Shown: one piece after another, positions 53,548-62,093 of the stretch
How positions within the stretch are numbered: position 1 is the first letter of the stretch
Layout of the letters: each line of letters opens with the position of its first letter
NCBI GenBank assembly: GCA_030429105.1
Contig: JAUIDE010000001.1
Location: forward strand, 84,935 to 148,934
DNA: 64,000 nt
Source: Alphaproteobacteria bacterium
GTDB lineage: Bacteria; Pseudomonadota; Alphaproteobacteria; Rhodobacterales; Rhodobacteraceae
Direction: 5' to 3'
The notes under the pieces: generated by a model
Told to the model about the DNA's origin: nothing
The model's database searches: none
What the model saw: the letters and a program-made list of their open reading frames with translations, nothing else
Position numbers and translations under genes: made by a program

Positions 53548-54792
53548 ATGCAGAGATATTCCGCCTTCGCCGTCGCCCGCGAGGCGCTCGGCTATCATCA
53601 GGGATGGGAGCGCGCCTGGGGCGCGCCGGAGCCGCGCGCCGAATATGACGTGATCGTCATCGGCGCGGGCGGGCACGGGCTGGCGACGGCCTATTACCTC
53701 GCGAAGAATCACGGGATCACCAATGTGGCCGTGCTGGAAAAGGGCTGGCTCGGCGGGGGCAATACGGGGCGGAACACGACCATCATCCGCTCGAACTACC
53801 TTCAGGAGCCTTCCGCCGCGATCTACGAGCTTTCGCGCGGGCTTTACGAGGACCTGAGCCAGAAGCTGAACTTCAACATCATGTTCTCCCCCCGAGGGGT
53901 GCTCATGCTCTGCCAGACGGAGCACGAGCTTCGCGCGCTCCGCCGCACCGCGCACGCCAACCGGCTCGCCGGGATCGAGACGGAGATGGTGGACGTGGCG
54001 CGGGTGAAGAAGCTCTGCCCGATCATCGAGACTTCGGGGCCGCGCTTCCCCGTCCTCGGCGGGCTCTGGCAGCCGCGGGGCGGCACGGCGCGGCACGATG
54101 CGGTGGCCTGGGGCTACGCCCGCGCGGCCTCCGACCTCGGCGTGCATGTCATCCAGCGCTGCGAGGTGACGGGGATCGACGTCTCCGGGGGCAGGGTGAC
54201 GGGCGTGCAAACATCGAAGGGGCCGATCCGCGCGAGGAAGGTCGCCATGGTCGTCGCCGGCCATTCCGGCGTGCTGGCGGAGATGGCGGGGTTCCGGCTG
54301 CCGGTGGAATCGGTCGCGCTTCAGGCGCTGGTGAGCGAGCCGATCAAGCCCTGCATGGACATCGTGGTGATGGCGAACACGGTGCACGGCTACATGAGCC
54401 AGTCCGACAAGGGCGAGATGGTGATCGGCGGCGGGGCGGACGGGTTCAACAACTACACGCAGCGAGGCTCCTTCCACCATATCGAGGAGACGGTGCGGGC
54501 GCTGAAGGAGACGTTCCCGATGATCTCCCGCCTCAAGATGCTGCGGCAATGGGGCGGGATCGTGGACATGACGGGGGACCGCTCCCCCATCATCTCGAAG
54601 ACGCCGGTGGAGGGGATCTTCATCAATTGCGGCTGGGGGACGGGCGGCTTCAAGGCCATTCCGGGCTCGGGCTGGGCGACGGCGGCGATGATCGCCAACG
54701 GGGGGGACAGGGTGGCCGACCCGTTCAGCCTCGACCGCTTCCGCGAGGGGCGGATGATCGACGAGAGCGTGGCTGCGGCGGTGGCGCATTGA
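53548..54792 (+). CDS. soxB: Sarcosine oxidase, beta subunit
   Basis: A 414-residue flavoprotein. The FAD dinucleotide motif is VIVIGAGGHGLATAYYLA (about residues 35-52), the covalent-FMN region is QPRGGTARHDAVAWGYARAA, and the end has GTGGFKAIPGSGWATA. In heterotetrameric sarcosine oxidase this subunit demethylates sarcosine to glycine, formaldehyde (or methylene-folate) and H2O2. The partner genes soxD, soxA and soxG normally follow; here a short spacer and an opposite-strand hydrolase follow instead. It may be a degenerate cluster or an independent enzyme. The Rieske oxygenase at 1801 could lie upstream in the same betaine pathway. Confidence 0.93.
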   Translation: MQRYSAFAVAREALGYHQGWERAWGAPEPRAEYDVIVIGAGGHGLATAYYLAKNHGITNVAVLEKGWLGGGNTGRNTTIIRSNYLQEPSAAIYELSRGLYEDLSQKLNFNIMFSPRGVLMLCQTEHELRALRRTAHANRLAGIETEMVDVARVKKLCPIIETSGPRFPVLGGLWQPRGGTARHDAVAWGYARAASDLGVHVIQRCEVTGIDVSGGRVTGVQTSKGPIRARKVAMVVAGHSGVLAEMAGFRLPVESVALQALVSEPIKPCMDIVVMANTVHGYMSQSDKGEMVIGGGADGFNNYTQRGSFHHIEETVRALKETFPMISRLKMLRQWGGIVDMTGDRSPIISKTPVEGIFINCGWGTGGFKAIPGSGWATAAMIANGGDRVADPFSLDRFREGRMIDESVAAAVAH

Positions 54793-54918
54793 CGGGCGCC
54801 TTCGCTGCGACGGAGGACACGCGCTCCGATTCCAAGGTGATTTTCGGGCCGACCGGACGCAGTATCCAGCGCTAGGGAACGGCGCCCCCCTTCGAGCCTC
54901 CCGAGCCCGCCGCCGGGT

Positions 54919-55857
54919 TCACCCAAGCGACGCGATCGCCTCCGCCAGACGGTCCGTCGCCGCGTGATGCGCCATGTGGCCGACGCCGGGGAGCGGGACG
55001 AGGCGGGCGCCGGAGGCTTCGGCGAAGGCGCGGCCGTGCTGGTCTATGTCGAGGAGCCAGTCGGCGTCGCCATGCAGCGCCACGACGGGTACGGCGAGGC
55101 GGTTATAGCCTTCGGCGACTTCGGCGACGCCTCGATTTGTGTTCGCGAGATCCTCCCCGTTCGCCTTCAGCGTCTTCTCCCGCACGGCGAGGGGCGCGCC
55201 CACATAGTCGAGATAGCCCTGCGGCGGCTCCTGCGGGCGGAAGGCGCGCTGGATGAAGCGCTCGGCGCCGCCCGCCTCCGCGGTGCTCACGATGCGGCGG
55301 TTGTAGGCAGTGGCGATCAGCGGGCCGAAGCCGAGCGCGTCAAAGAGCGGCGCGAAGCCGCCCCAGGGCATGGTGACGCCCGAGACGGCGACGACTCCGG
55401 CCACGTTCTCCGGCTCGTCCTCCGCCCAGGCGAGGGCGACGGAGGCGCCCCAGGAATGGCCGACGAGGATCGGACGCTCCACCCCCATCTCCCGCGCCGC
55501 GGCGCGAAGCTGCGCCGCCTGGTAGAAGGGGCGCCAGGCGCCCTCCTCCTCGGGGCGTTCGGAATAGCCGAAGCCGGGCCGGTCCATCGCGATCACGCGC
55601 CTTTGGGAGGCGAGGCGGGGGGCGATGGAGTAAGTCCAGTCGCGCACGTTGCCGCTGGCGCCGTGAATGAGGATCACAGGGGCGCCGGGGCCCGAGCCCT
55701 GATCGGTTGCGTGGATCCGCCGGCCGGGGGCGCCGTAGAGGCGGCCGAGCGGCGGGAAGGCGGCCTCCGCCGCCGCAGTGGTGACCGGCGCGCGGGGCGC
55801 GGCGCAGGCGGCGAGGGCCGTGACGGCGCCGCCGATCAGGAAGCTGCGTCTCCGCAT
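54919..55857 (-). CDS. Alpha/beta hydrolase lipoprotein
   Basis: A 312-residue hydrolase with a lipoprotein signal: MRRRSFLIGGAVTALAAC, lipobox LAAC with Cys18. It carries the triad Ser in VGHSWGASVALAWA, an Asp in LHGDADWLLD and a His in VGHMAHH; the lid is Trp-rich. Such proteins are esterases or epoxide/haloalkane-hydrolase relatives; the substrate is unknown. The double Arg could also make it a Tat substrate. It ends a minus-strand group that follows metA and is separated from it by 98 bases. Confidence 0.88.
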   Translation of the reverse strand: MRRRSFLIGGAVTALAACAAPRAPVTTAAAEAAFPPLGRLYGAPGRRIHATDQGSGPGAPVILIHGASGNVRDWTYSIAPRLASQRRVIAMDRPGFGYSERPEEEGAWRPFYQAAQLRAAAREMGVERPILVGHSWGASVALAWAEDEPENVAGVVAVSGVTMPWGGFAPLFDALGFGPLIATAYNRRIVSTAEAGGAERFIQRAFRPQEPPQGYLDYVGAPLAVREKTLKANGEDLANTNRGVAEVAEGYNRLAVPVVALHGDADWLLDIDQHGRAFAEASGARLVPLPGVGHMAHHAATDRLAEAIASLG

Positions 55858-55955
55858 CGGGCGCTCCTTTCCCGGGCCTCGCGCCCGGCGCAGGGAGCGC
55901 CGTCGCTTGCCGGATCATATAGCGACGGCGAGCCGCTTCGCAAAGCGCGGGGCGC

Positions 55956-56870
55956 TCAGCGCCCGATCCGGTCGATGTCGTAGGGCGTCGTCTGGTAGAT
56001 GCGGTTGATCCAGTTGCCGTAGAGGAGATGGCCGTGGCTCCGCCAGGAATTGCGGGGCGGGCGGTTCGGATTGTTCTCCGGGAAGTAGGCGGCGGGGATC
56101 TCGATGGGGGCGCCGGCGGCGACGTCCCGGTCGTATTCCTGCTTCAGCGTGTCAGCGTCGTATTCGAGGTGGTTGAACATGAAGAGGGAATTCAGCGCGG
56201 GATCGTGCAGAAGGCAGAGGCCGGATTCGGGCGAGGAGGCGAGCACCTCGACGCCAGCCTTCAGCACGTCATCCTCCCGCACCTCCGTCCAGCGGCTGAC
56301 CGGGGCGAGGAAGCGGTCCGCCATGCCGGTCACGAACGGGGAGGCGGGGGCGCGGACCTCCTGCTCGAAACAGCCGAAGAGCTTCGCGCCGAGGTCGTAT
56401 TTGGGGACGCCGTGGAAATGCCGGAGCATCGCCTGCCCGCCCCAGCAGACGGCGAAGGTGGAATGGACATGCGTGCGCGTCCATTCGAAGACCTGCTGAA
56501 GCTCCTTCCAGTAGGTCACCTCCTCGAAGGGCAGATGCTCGATCGGGGCGCCGGTGATGATGAGGCCGTCGAACTTCCGCTCCCGCGCCGCGGCGAAGGG
56601 CTGGTAGAAGGCGCGCATGTGCTCGACCGGCGTGTGCCGGCTCTCATGCTCCGTCATCCGCACGAGGGTCAACTCGATCTGGAGCGGGCCGGCGCCGATG
56701 AGGCGGGCGAACTGCGTCTCCGTCTGCACCTTCTTCGGCATGAGGTTGAGGAGCGCGATCTGGAGCGGGCGGACATCCTGCCTCAGCGCGTCGTCCTCGT
56801 TCATCACCATCACGCCCTCGCGCACGAGGACGTCTCTGGCGGGGAGGTTGGCGGGGATCTTGATCGGCAT
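55956..56870 (-). CDS. metAA: Homoserine O-acyltransferase MetA (predicted acetyl-CoA type)
   Basis: A 304-residue enzyme starting methionine synthesis by acylating homoserine. The fold is amidotransferase-like with catalytic Cys142 in [11 protein letters not shown] and a His near FNHLEYD. At residue 111 the sequence is [13 protein letters not shown], Glu111; in this family Glu111 goes with acetyl-CoA and Gly111 with succinyl-CoA, so O-acetylhomoserine is the expected product. The ATG at 56870 matches the normal MPIKIP start. The short upstream spacer leaves no obvious SAM riboswitch. Confidence 0.93.
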   Translation of the reverse strand: MPIKIPANLPARDVLVREGVMVMNEDDALRQDVRPLQIALLNLMPKKVQTETQFARLIGAGPLQIELTLVRMTEHESRHTPVEHMRAFYQPFAAARERKFDGLIITGAPIEHLPFEEVTYWKELQQVFEWTRTHVHSTFAVCWGGQAMLRHFHGVPKYDLGAKLFGCFEQEVRAPASPFVTGMADRFLAPVSRWTEVREDDVLKAGVEVLASSPESGLCLLHDPALNSLFMFNHLEYDADTLKQEYDRDVAAGAPIEIPAAYFPENNPNRPPRNSWRSHGHLLYGNWINRIYQTTPYDIDRIGR

Positions 56871-56933
56871 GGCTCTCTCGCTCCGGAGGCCGGATTTACG
56901 GGCGGCGGCGCGGGCGCGCAAGCATCGCGCGGC

Positions 56934-57803
56934 TCACGCTTCCGCGCGCCGCTGCAACGCCGCCGAGACGAGGCGCGAGAAGTCCGCCCCCGTCTCGACG
57001 GCGGCGATGTCGTCGGCCTCCACCGTCACGCCCCAGTTGTCCGCGATGGCCTGATAGCGGGGGCGGCGGTGGGCGAGGAGGCGGGCGAAGCCGTAGCGGA
57101 TGAAGGCGTCGGGATCGACGCGCGCCTCCGCCTCCCCGCTTTCGGCCAGATAATCGGCCCAGACGGCGCGGAGGAACGCCTCCTGATAGTACATCGGCTT
57201 CGGCGCCCGGTCGAACCGCGCCTTAAGCGCGTCCTCATGCGCCTCCGTCCCGCGGATGTAGACAGGGAGCATGGACTGGCCGAGGCCGTTCAGCACGGGA
57301 TCGCCCGGGTTTTCCGGCTCCACCACCTCGCAGAGCGAGCCCGACGTGTCGCAGACGAAATGGTCGTAGCGGTATAGCGAGCGCGCCCGCTCGATGAAGG
57401 CCGGCGCGTCGAGCATCGCGCGGATTTCCGCGGCGCGGTGAAGGCGCTGGCGCTCCATGTAGTCGTCGAAGGGGATGCCGCCCTTTTCCGGGTCGCCGGG
57501 CTTGCCGAGCCAGGTGGAGAGCGGGGTGAGGTTGTGGAAGGAGAGGTTCGAGGCGATGTAGATGGAATCGGAGCGCAGTAGGTCCCGCAGGTAGGGATTC
57601 TTCATCGCTTCGCGCTTGAAATCGTCCGTGATCTCCTCGTTCACGTAGCGCGTGCCGATCCGGTAATCGACGGAGTAGTGGAACCAGCCGCCTTCCTCCC
57701 GCAGGAGCGCGCTGATCCGCGTCTTGCCGACGCCGGACATGCCGATGAGCGCGACCGCCTTGCGCGGCGCGCGTTCCCAGTCTTCCGCCGTCTCGTAGAT
57801 CAT
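56934..57803 (-). CDS. P-loop ATPase/kinase-like protein of unknown function
   Basis: A 289-residue soluble protein. The Walker A motif is GMSGVGKT (about residues 21-28) in ALIGMSGVGKTRISALLR, with later acidic stretches (FVCDTSGSLCEVVEPE, a Walker B-like region). The middle holds RIGTRYVNEEITDDF and IYIASNLSFHNLTPLSTWLG, which suggests kinase-like substrate binding. I do not recognise the family; conserved Cys and Asp around CDTSGSLCEV are notable. It lies 63 bases upstream of metA and 44 bases downstream of an MFS gene. Confidence 0.7.
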   Translation of the reverse strand: MIYETAEDWERAPRKAVALIGMSGVGKTRISALLREEGGWFHYSVDYRIGTRYVNEEITDDFKREAMKNPYLRDLLRSDSIYIASNLSFHNLTPLSTWLGKPGDPEKGGIPFDDYMERQRLHRAAEIRAMLDAPAFIERARSLYRYDHFVCDTSGSLCEVVEPENPGDPVLNGLGQSMLPVYIRGTEAHEDALKARFDRAPKPMYYQEAFLRAVWADYLAESGEAEARVDPDAFIRYGFARLLAHRRPRYQAIADNWGVTVEADDIAAVETGADFSRLVSAALQRRAEA

Positions 57804-57847
57804 GGACCGCTCCTTGCGCGCCCGCGTAGCGCGAAGCGCGGCCGCCT

Positions 57848-59038
57848 TCAATCCGCCGCCGGCTCGCGGCGCGCAAGGAGAAAGAGGGCCACGCCGAGCG
57901 CGACGAGCGCGGCGGAGAGGCCGAGGACGAGGTCGTAGCCGCCGATCCGCCAGATCAGCACGGCGGCGAAGGGCGCCGCGGCGAAGCCGGCGATGAAGGG
58001 CAGGGCGAGGGCGCCCGCGACCTCCCCGTAGCCGCGCCGCCCGAGCCGCTCCACGATGGCGAGCGGCTTTGCGATGGAGTTCACGCCGTTGGCGGCGCCG
58101 ATCATCAGGATCGCGGCGACGATCCGCCAGTCCCCGCCCGAGGCGGTGAGGAGGAGGAGATAAGCGAGCCCGGCGACGGCGTAGGCTCCGGTCATCAGGA
58201 GGAGCGCCGGCGCGCGGCGCGCGAAGACGGTGATCGCGATGCGCCCGGCGACCTGCGCCGGGCCGATCAGCGAGGCGGCGAAGACGGCCGCGGCGCCCTC
58301 CGCCCCCCGGCTGCCGAGAAGCGGGATGAGATGGCTGATGATCATCCCGTGCGTCAGCGCGATGCAGGGCAGGGCGAGGAAGAGGAGGCGGAAGGCCGGG
58401 CGCGCGCGGGCGGCGCGCGCCGCCGCCCGCTCCTCCGCCCCGGCCTCCCGCGAGGGGCGCGCCGGCTCCCCGACCGCGAGCCGGCGCGTGGACCAGAGGA
58501 AGAGCGGCGCGGCGAGGAGGATCGAGGCGGCGGCGAAGACCTGCAGGGCTGCGCGCCACCCGGCGGCCTCGGCCGCCCAGTCGGCCACGGGGAAGGCGAC
58601 GGTGGAAGCGAAGCCGGCGACGAGGGTGACGAGGGTGATGGCGGGCCGGGCCTCCGCGCCCTTCATTCGCGTGAGCCAGGCGAAGCAGGCTTCGTAGAGG
58701 CAGAAGGAGGAGGCGATTCCGATCAGGCCCCAGAGGAGAAAGAATTCCGCCCGCGTGGTCGCGAAGGCGAGGAGCAAGAGGAGCGCCCCGCCCGCGAGCG
58801 CCGCGGCGGGCAGCATGACGGGGCCGAAACCCCGGTCCACCACCCGGCCGGCGAGCGGGGCGGTGACGGCGGAGAGGACCAGCGACAGCGTGAAGGCGAG
58901 CGCCACCTCGTCCCGCCCCCAGCCGAGATCGGCCTCCCACCGCAGGAGCAGGATCGGGAAGGTGTAGAAGAAGCCGGCCCAGACTATGGTTTCCGCCGCC
59001 GCGAGCGCGATCACGGGGCCGCGCTCCGCGCGCGTCAT
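57848..59038 (-). CDS. Major facilitator superfamily transporter
   Basis: A 396-residue MFS protein with 12 hydrophobic segments and a central basic loop. The first helix is IALAAAETIVWAGFFYTFPI. The sequence resembles the oxalate/monocarboxylate-like or sugar-efflux MFS groups without a clear diagnostic, so the substrate is unknown. The gene is on the minus strand upstream of the unknown ATPase. Coding capacity is about normal (400 residues). Confidence 0.83.
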   Translation of the reverse strand: MTRAERGPVIALAAAETIVWAGFFYTFPILLLRWEADLGWGRDEVALAFTLSLVLSAVTAPLAGRVVDRGFGPVMLPAAALAGGALLLLLAFATTRAEFFLLWGLIGIASSFCLYEACFAWLTRMKGAEARPAITLVTLVAGFASTVAFPVADWAAEAAGWRAALQVFAAASILLAAPLFLWSTRRLAVGEPARPSREAGAEERAAARAARARPAFRLLFLALPCIALTHGMIISHLIPLLGSRGAEGAAAVFAASLIGPAQVAGRIAITVFARRAPALLLMTGAYAVAGLAYLLLLTASGGDWRIVAAILMIGAANGVNSIAKPLAIVERLGRRGYGEVAGALALPFIAGFAAAPFAAVLIWRIGGYDLVLGLSAALVALGVALFLLARREPAAD

Positions 59039-59114
59039 GCGAGGCGGCCCGCAGAAACGAATCGCGCCCTGCAGCGCGGGGCCGCAGGGCGCGAGAGATG
59101 GGCTTCCGGCGGCG

Positions 59115-59651
59115 TCACTTCGCGACGGCGTCCACCGACTTCTGCAGGATCGCCTCGGCCTCGGCCTTGTCGCCCCAGCCGATGACTTTCACCCACTTGC
59201 CGGCCTCGAGATCCTTGTAGTGCTCGAAGAAGTGCTTGATGCGCTCCAGCGTCTTCGGCGCGATGTCCGACAGTTCGTTGATATGGGCCTGGAACGGGTC
59301 CGTCTTGGCGTGGGGGACGGCGATCAGCTTGTCGTCCATCCCGCCGTCATCCTCCATCTTCAGGACGCCGACCGGGCGGCAGCGGATCACGACGCCGGGC
59401 TGGAGCGTGAAGTCGCAGAGCACCAGCACGTCCGTCGGGTCGCCGTCGTCATGCAGGGTGTTCGGCACGAAGCCGTAATTGCAGGGATAGAACATCGGCG
59501 TGTTGACGATCCGGTCGACGAAGACGGCGCCCGAGTCCTTGTCGATCTCGTATTTCACGGGCTGGCCGCCATTCGCGCCGCCGGTGATCTCGATCACCAC
59601 GTTGATGTCGGAGGGCGGGTTCTTGCCGGCGGGGATCGCGTCGAGATTCAT
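59115..59651 (-). CDS. ppa: Inorganic pyrophosphatase
   Basis: A 178-residue family I soluble pyrophosphatase that hydrolyses pyrophosphate to phosphate. The signature DGDPTDVLVL with the metal-binding Asp residues is present; INVVIEITGGANGGQPVKYE at the start and VIGWGDKAEAE near the end complete the fold. It lies between the MFS gene and the stress protein gene on the minus strand, with its own spacer upstream (59652-59757). Confidence 0.97.
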   Translation of the reverse strand: MNLDAIPAGKNPPSDINVVIEITGGANGGQPVKYEIDKDSGAVFVDRIVNTPMFYPCNYGFVPNTLHDDGDPTDVLVLCDFTLQPGVVIRCRPVGVLKMEDDGGMDDKLIAVPHAKTDPFQAHINELSDIAPKTLERIKHFFEHYKDLEAGKWVKVIGWGDKAEAEAILQKSVDAVAK

Positions 59652-59757
59652 GGGGAGGCTCCTTGCTCTTTCGCGCGGCGCTTTACCACCGGCGCGGGCG
59701 GCGGGGAAGCCTCTCCGGCGCGGCCTTTCGGCGCCGTCGTTTATGCGCCGGCGCGTG

Positions 59758-60582
59758 TCAGCGGCGGGCGATCAGGAGGTCGGTCGGCGGGTCCCTCAGC
59801 AGGTCGGTCACGAAGGAGCCGAGGATCGTCGGCGAGAGGGTCGAGCGCGAATGCGCGCCCATGGCGATCAGGTCCGGCTTCAGGCGGGCGAGCGAGGCGG
59901 AGAGCACGCTGGCGACAGAGCCTTCCACCAGGGCGATTTCTCCAAGGTCTTCGGGCAGGCGGGCCGCTGCGCGCCATTCGGCGAGTGCGGCGGCGGCCTC
60001 GTCCCTGAACGGGTGCGATCCGGCCGCCTCCTCGCCGAGGAAACCCTTGAAGGGGACGGAATAGGCGTGGAAAGCGTGCAGCGCCGCGCCGGGCGCGATG
60101 CGGCGCGCGGCGCGGAGCGCGACGGCGGCGGACGGCGAGAGATCGACGCCGGCCAGGGCCGTGGCGTAGGGCGCGGTCGCCAGCTCGCGCACGACGAGAA
60201 CGGGCGCCGCGCTCATCCGCACGATCTTCTCCATCGTCGTGGCGCGGAACATGTCCATCAGCGGGCGGGCGCGGTGGAGACCGAGCACGAGGAGGTCAGC
60301 GCCCGCCTCGTCCGCCATCCGCGGCAGGTCGCGCAGCGGGTCGCCGGTCACGACCCGCGTCTCGTGCGCCGCCTTGCCCGCGTCAGTGAGGGAGGCTGTG
60401 AGCGAGGCGATCTGCGCGCGCGCCTCCTCCGCCATCTTCGCGCCCATCGCCTCCGGCAGGTCCTCGTCCACCACGCAGACGACGGATACGCGCGCGCCGA
60501 TCTCCGCGGCGATGCGGAAGGCGCGGGCGACGGCGCGGTCGGACCGCGGCGAGAGATCGGTGGCGGCGAGGATGACGTTCAT
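59758..60582 (-). CDS. Universal stress protein with two UspA domains
   Basis: A 274-residue tandem UspA protein. Domain 1 (about 1-140) begins MNVILAATDLSPRSDRAVARA and domain 2 (about 145-274) ends with GSFVTDLLRDPPTDLLIARR; the ATP-binding Gly-rich loop (GAHSRSTLSPTILGS) is in domain 2. Such proteins accumulate under stress and bind ATP or AMP. The upstream region carries an FNR-like box (60639-60652), which suggests induction under low oxygen. It is divergent from the MFS gene at 60714. Confidence 0.9.
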   Translation of the reverse strand: MNVILAATDLSPRSDRAVARAFRIAAEIGARVSVVCVVDEDLPEAMGAKMAEEARAQIASLTASLTDAGKAAHETRVVTGDPLRDLPRMADEAGADLLVLGLHRARPLMDMFRATTMEKIVRMSAAPVLVVRELATAPYATALAGVDLSPSAAVALRAARRIAPGAALHAFHAYSVPFKGFLGEEAAGSHPFRDEAAAALAEWRAAARLPEDLGEIALVEGSVASVLSASLARLKPDLIAMGAHSRSTLSPTILGSFVTDLLRDPPTDLLIARR

Positions 60583-60638
60583 CTGGGGCTCCGTCCTGCT
60601 TGCGCCCGAAGCATAGGCGCCTGCAGCCGCCTCTGCAA

Positions 60639-60652
60639 ATGATGTGGATCAA
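60639..60652. promoter_or_regulatory. FNR/FnrL-like box upstream of the universal stress gene
   Basis: On the minus strand the site reads TTGAT-CCAC-ATCAT, nine of ten positions of TTGAT-N4-ATCAA. It lies 57-70 bases upstream of the universal stress protein start and 62 bases upstream of the divergent MFS gene. It is placed as an activating site for either gene under low oxygen. Confidence 0.5.
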
Positions 60653-60713
60653 AGGATTTTCCCATCGCCAGGCGAGCGCGGCGTGATAGCCTTCATTCGG
60701 GTGGAGGCGCAGC

Positions 60714-62033
60714 ATGAATCGTCGGGCCGTCTGGGGATGGATGTTCTTCGACTGGGCCTCCCAGCCGTTCCACACGCTCATCATCACCTTCATCTTCGCG
60801 CCCTATTTCGTCGCCTCGGCGGCGGAGACGCCGGCGCGCGGGCAGGAACTCTGGGGCTATGCGGTGGCGGCGGGGGCGGCCATCGTCGCGATCCTCGCGC
60901 CGATCCTCGGCGCGGCGGCGGATGCGGCGGGGCCGCGGCGGCCCTGGCTGCTGCTCTTCTCGCTGGCCTATATCGCGGGCTCCGCAGGGCTCTGGCTCGC
61001 CGCGCCGGGCGCGGACCCGCTGCCGGTGCTGGTCTTCTTCGTGATCGGGCTCGTCGGCGTCGAGCTGGCGACTGTGCTGACCAATTCGCTGCTCCCGCTC
61101 CTTGGGCCGCGCGAGGAGGTCGGCCGGGTTTCCGGGTCTGGCTGGGCGATGGGGTATTGGGGCGGGCTCGTGAGCCTCGTTCTCGTGCTTGGCTTCATGG
61201 TTCCGGCGCCGGGCGGCGAGGCGACGCTGCTTGGCCTCGCGCCCGTCTTCGGCCTCGACCCGGCGGAGGGCGAGGGGGCGCGGGCGACGGGGCCGCTGAC
61301 GGCGCTCTGGTATGTCGTCTTCATGATTCCCTTCTTCCTCTGGACGCCGGATGCGCCCCGGACGGCCAAGGCGCGGGGCGCTACTTCGGCGGCTTTGGGC
61401 GGGCTCGGGCGGACGATCCGCGCATTGCCGAAGCGGCGGAGCCTGTTCGCCTTTCTCCTCTCCTCGATGCTCTATCGCGACGCTCTCTCGGGCCTTTACG
61501 CGTTCGGTGGCATCTACGCCGCGGGCGTGCTCGGCTGGGGCGCGTTCCAGCTCGGCGTGTTCGGAATCGTCGCGGCCTTCACCGGCGCGGTCGGCGCGTG
61601 GATCGGCGGGCGGTGGGACCGGCGGGACGGACCGAAGCCGGTGATCCTCGCCTCCATCGTCGCGCTCGCGCTCGTCTCCTGCGCCACGGTCGCGACGGGG
61701 CGGGACGAGGTGTTCTTCGTGAGGCTGGAGGAAGGCTCCTCGCTGCCCAGCCTCGTCTTCTATGTCTGCGGCGCCGTGATCGGAGCCGCGGGCGGGATGC
61801 TCCAGGCCTCCTCGCGCACCATGCTCACGCTGCAGGCCGATGCGGAGCGGATGGGCGAGGCGTTCGGGCTCTATGCGCTCGCCGGCAAGGCGACGAGTTT
61901 CCTCGCCCCGTTCCTCATCGCCGTGGCGACCGGGCTCTCGGACAGCCAGCGCGTCGGCGTCACGCCCGTGATCCTGCTCTTTCTCGGCGGGCTTCTGCTG
62001 ATGCGCCGCGTCAGCGCAGACGGCCGGACATGA
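60714..62033 (+). CDS. UMF1-family (Atg22-like) MFS transporter
   Basis: A 439-residue membrane protein of the UMF1 family, related to yeast vacuolar amino-acid exporter Atg22. Landmarks are WMFFDWASQPFHTLIITFIFA in helix 1 and VSGSGWAMGYWGGLVSLVLVL. It has 10-12 hydrophobic segments. Bacterial substrates are not established. The ATG at 60714 has GGAGG 8 bases upstream. The ABC ATPase gene at 62094 follows after 60 bases on the same strand. Confidence 0.88.
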   Translation: MNRRAVWGWMFFDWASQPFHTLIITFIFAPYFVASAAETPARGQELWGYAVAAGAAIVAILAPILGAAADAAGPRRPWLLLFSLAYIAGSAGLWLAAPGADPLPVLVFFVIGLVGVELATVLTNSLLPLLGPREEVGRVSGSGWAMGYWGGLVSLVLVLGFMVPAPGGEATLLGLAPVFGLDPAEGEGARATGPLTALWYVVFMIPFFLWTPDAPRTAKARGATSAALGGLGRTIRALPKRRSLFAFLLSSMLYRDALSGLYAFGGIYAAGVLGWGAFQLGVFGIVAAFTGAVGAWIGGRWDRRDGPKPVILASIVALALVSCATVATGRDEVFFVRLEEGSSLPSLVFYVCGAVIGAAGGMLQASSRTMLTLQADAERMGEAFGLYALAGKATSFLAPFLIAVATGLSDSQRVGVTPVILLFLGGLLLMRRVSADGRT

Positions 62034-62093
62034 TTGCGGGGGCGGCGGGGGCTTGCTAGATATCCGATAGAAACGGTCGGATTGGAGGCGGAC

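Noticed and set aside
56871..56933. A SAM-II riboswitch upstream of metA
   Set aside because: Alphaproteobacterial metA genes often have one, but the spacer is only 63 bases and I cannot find the conserved stem and pseudoknot.
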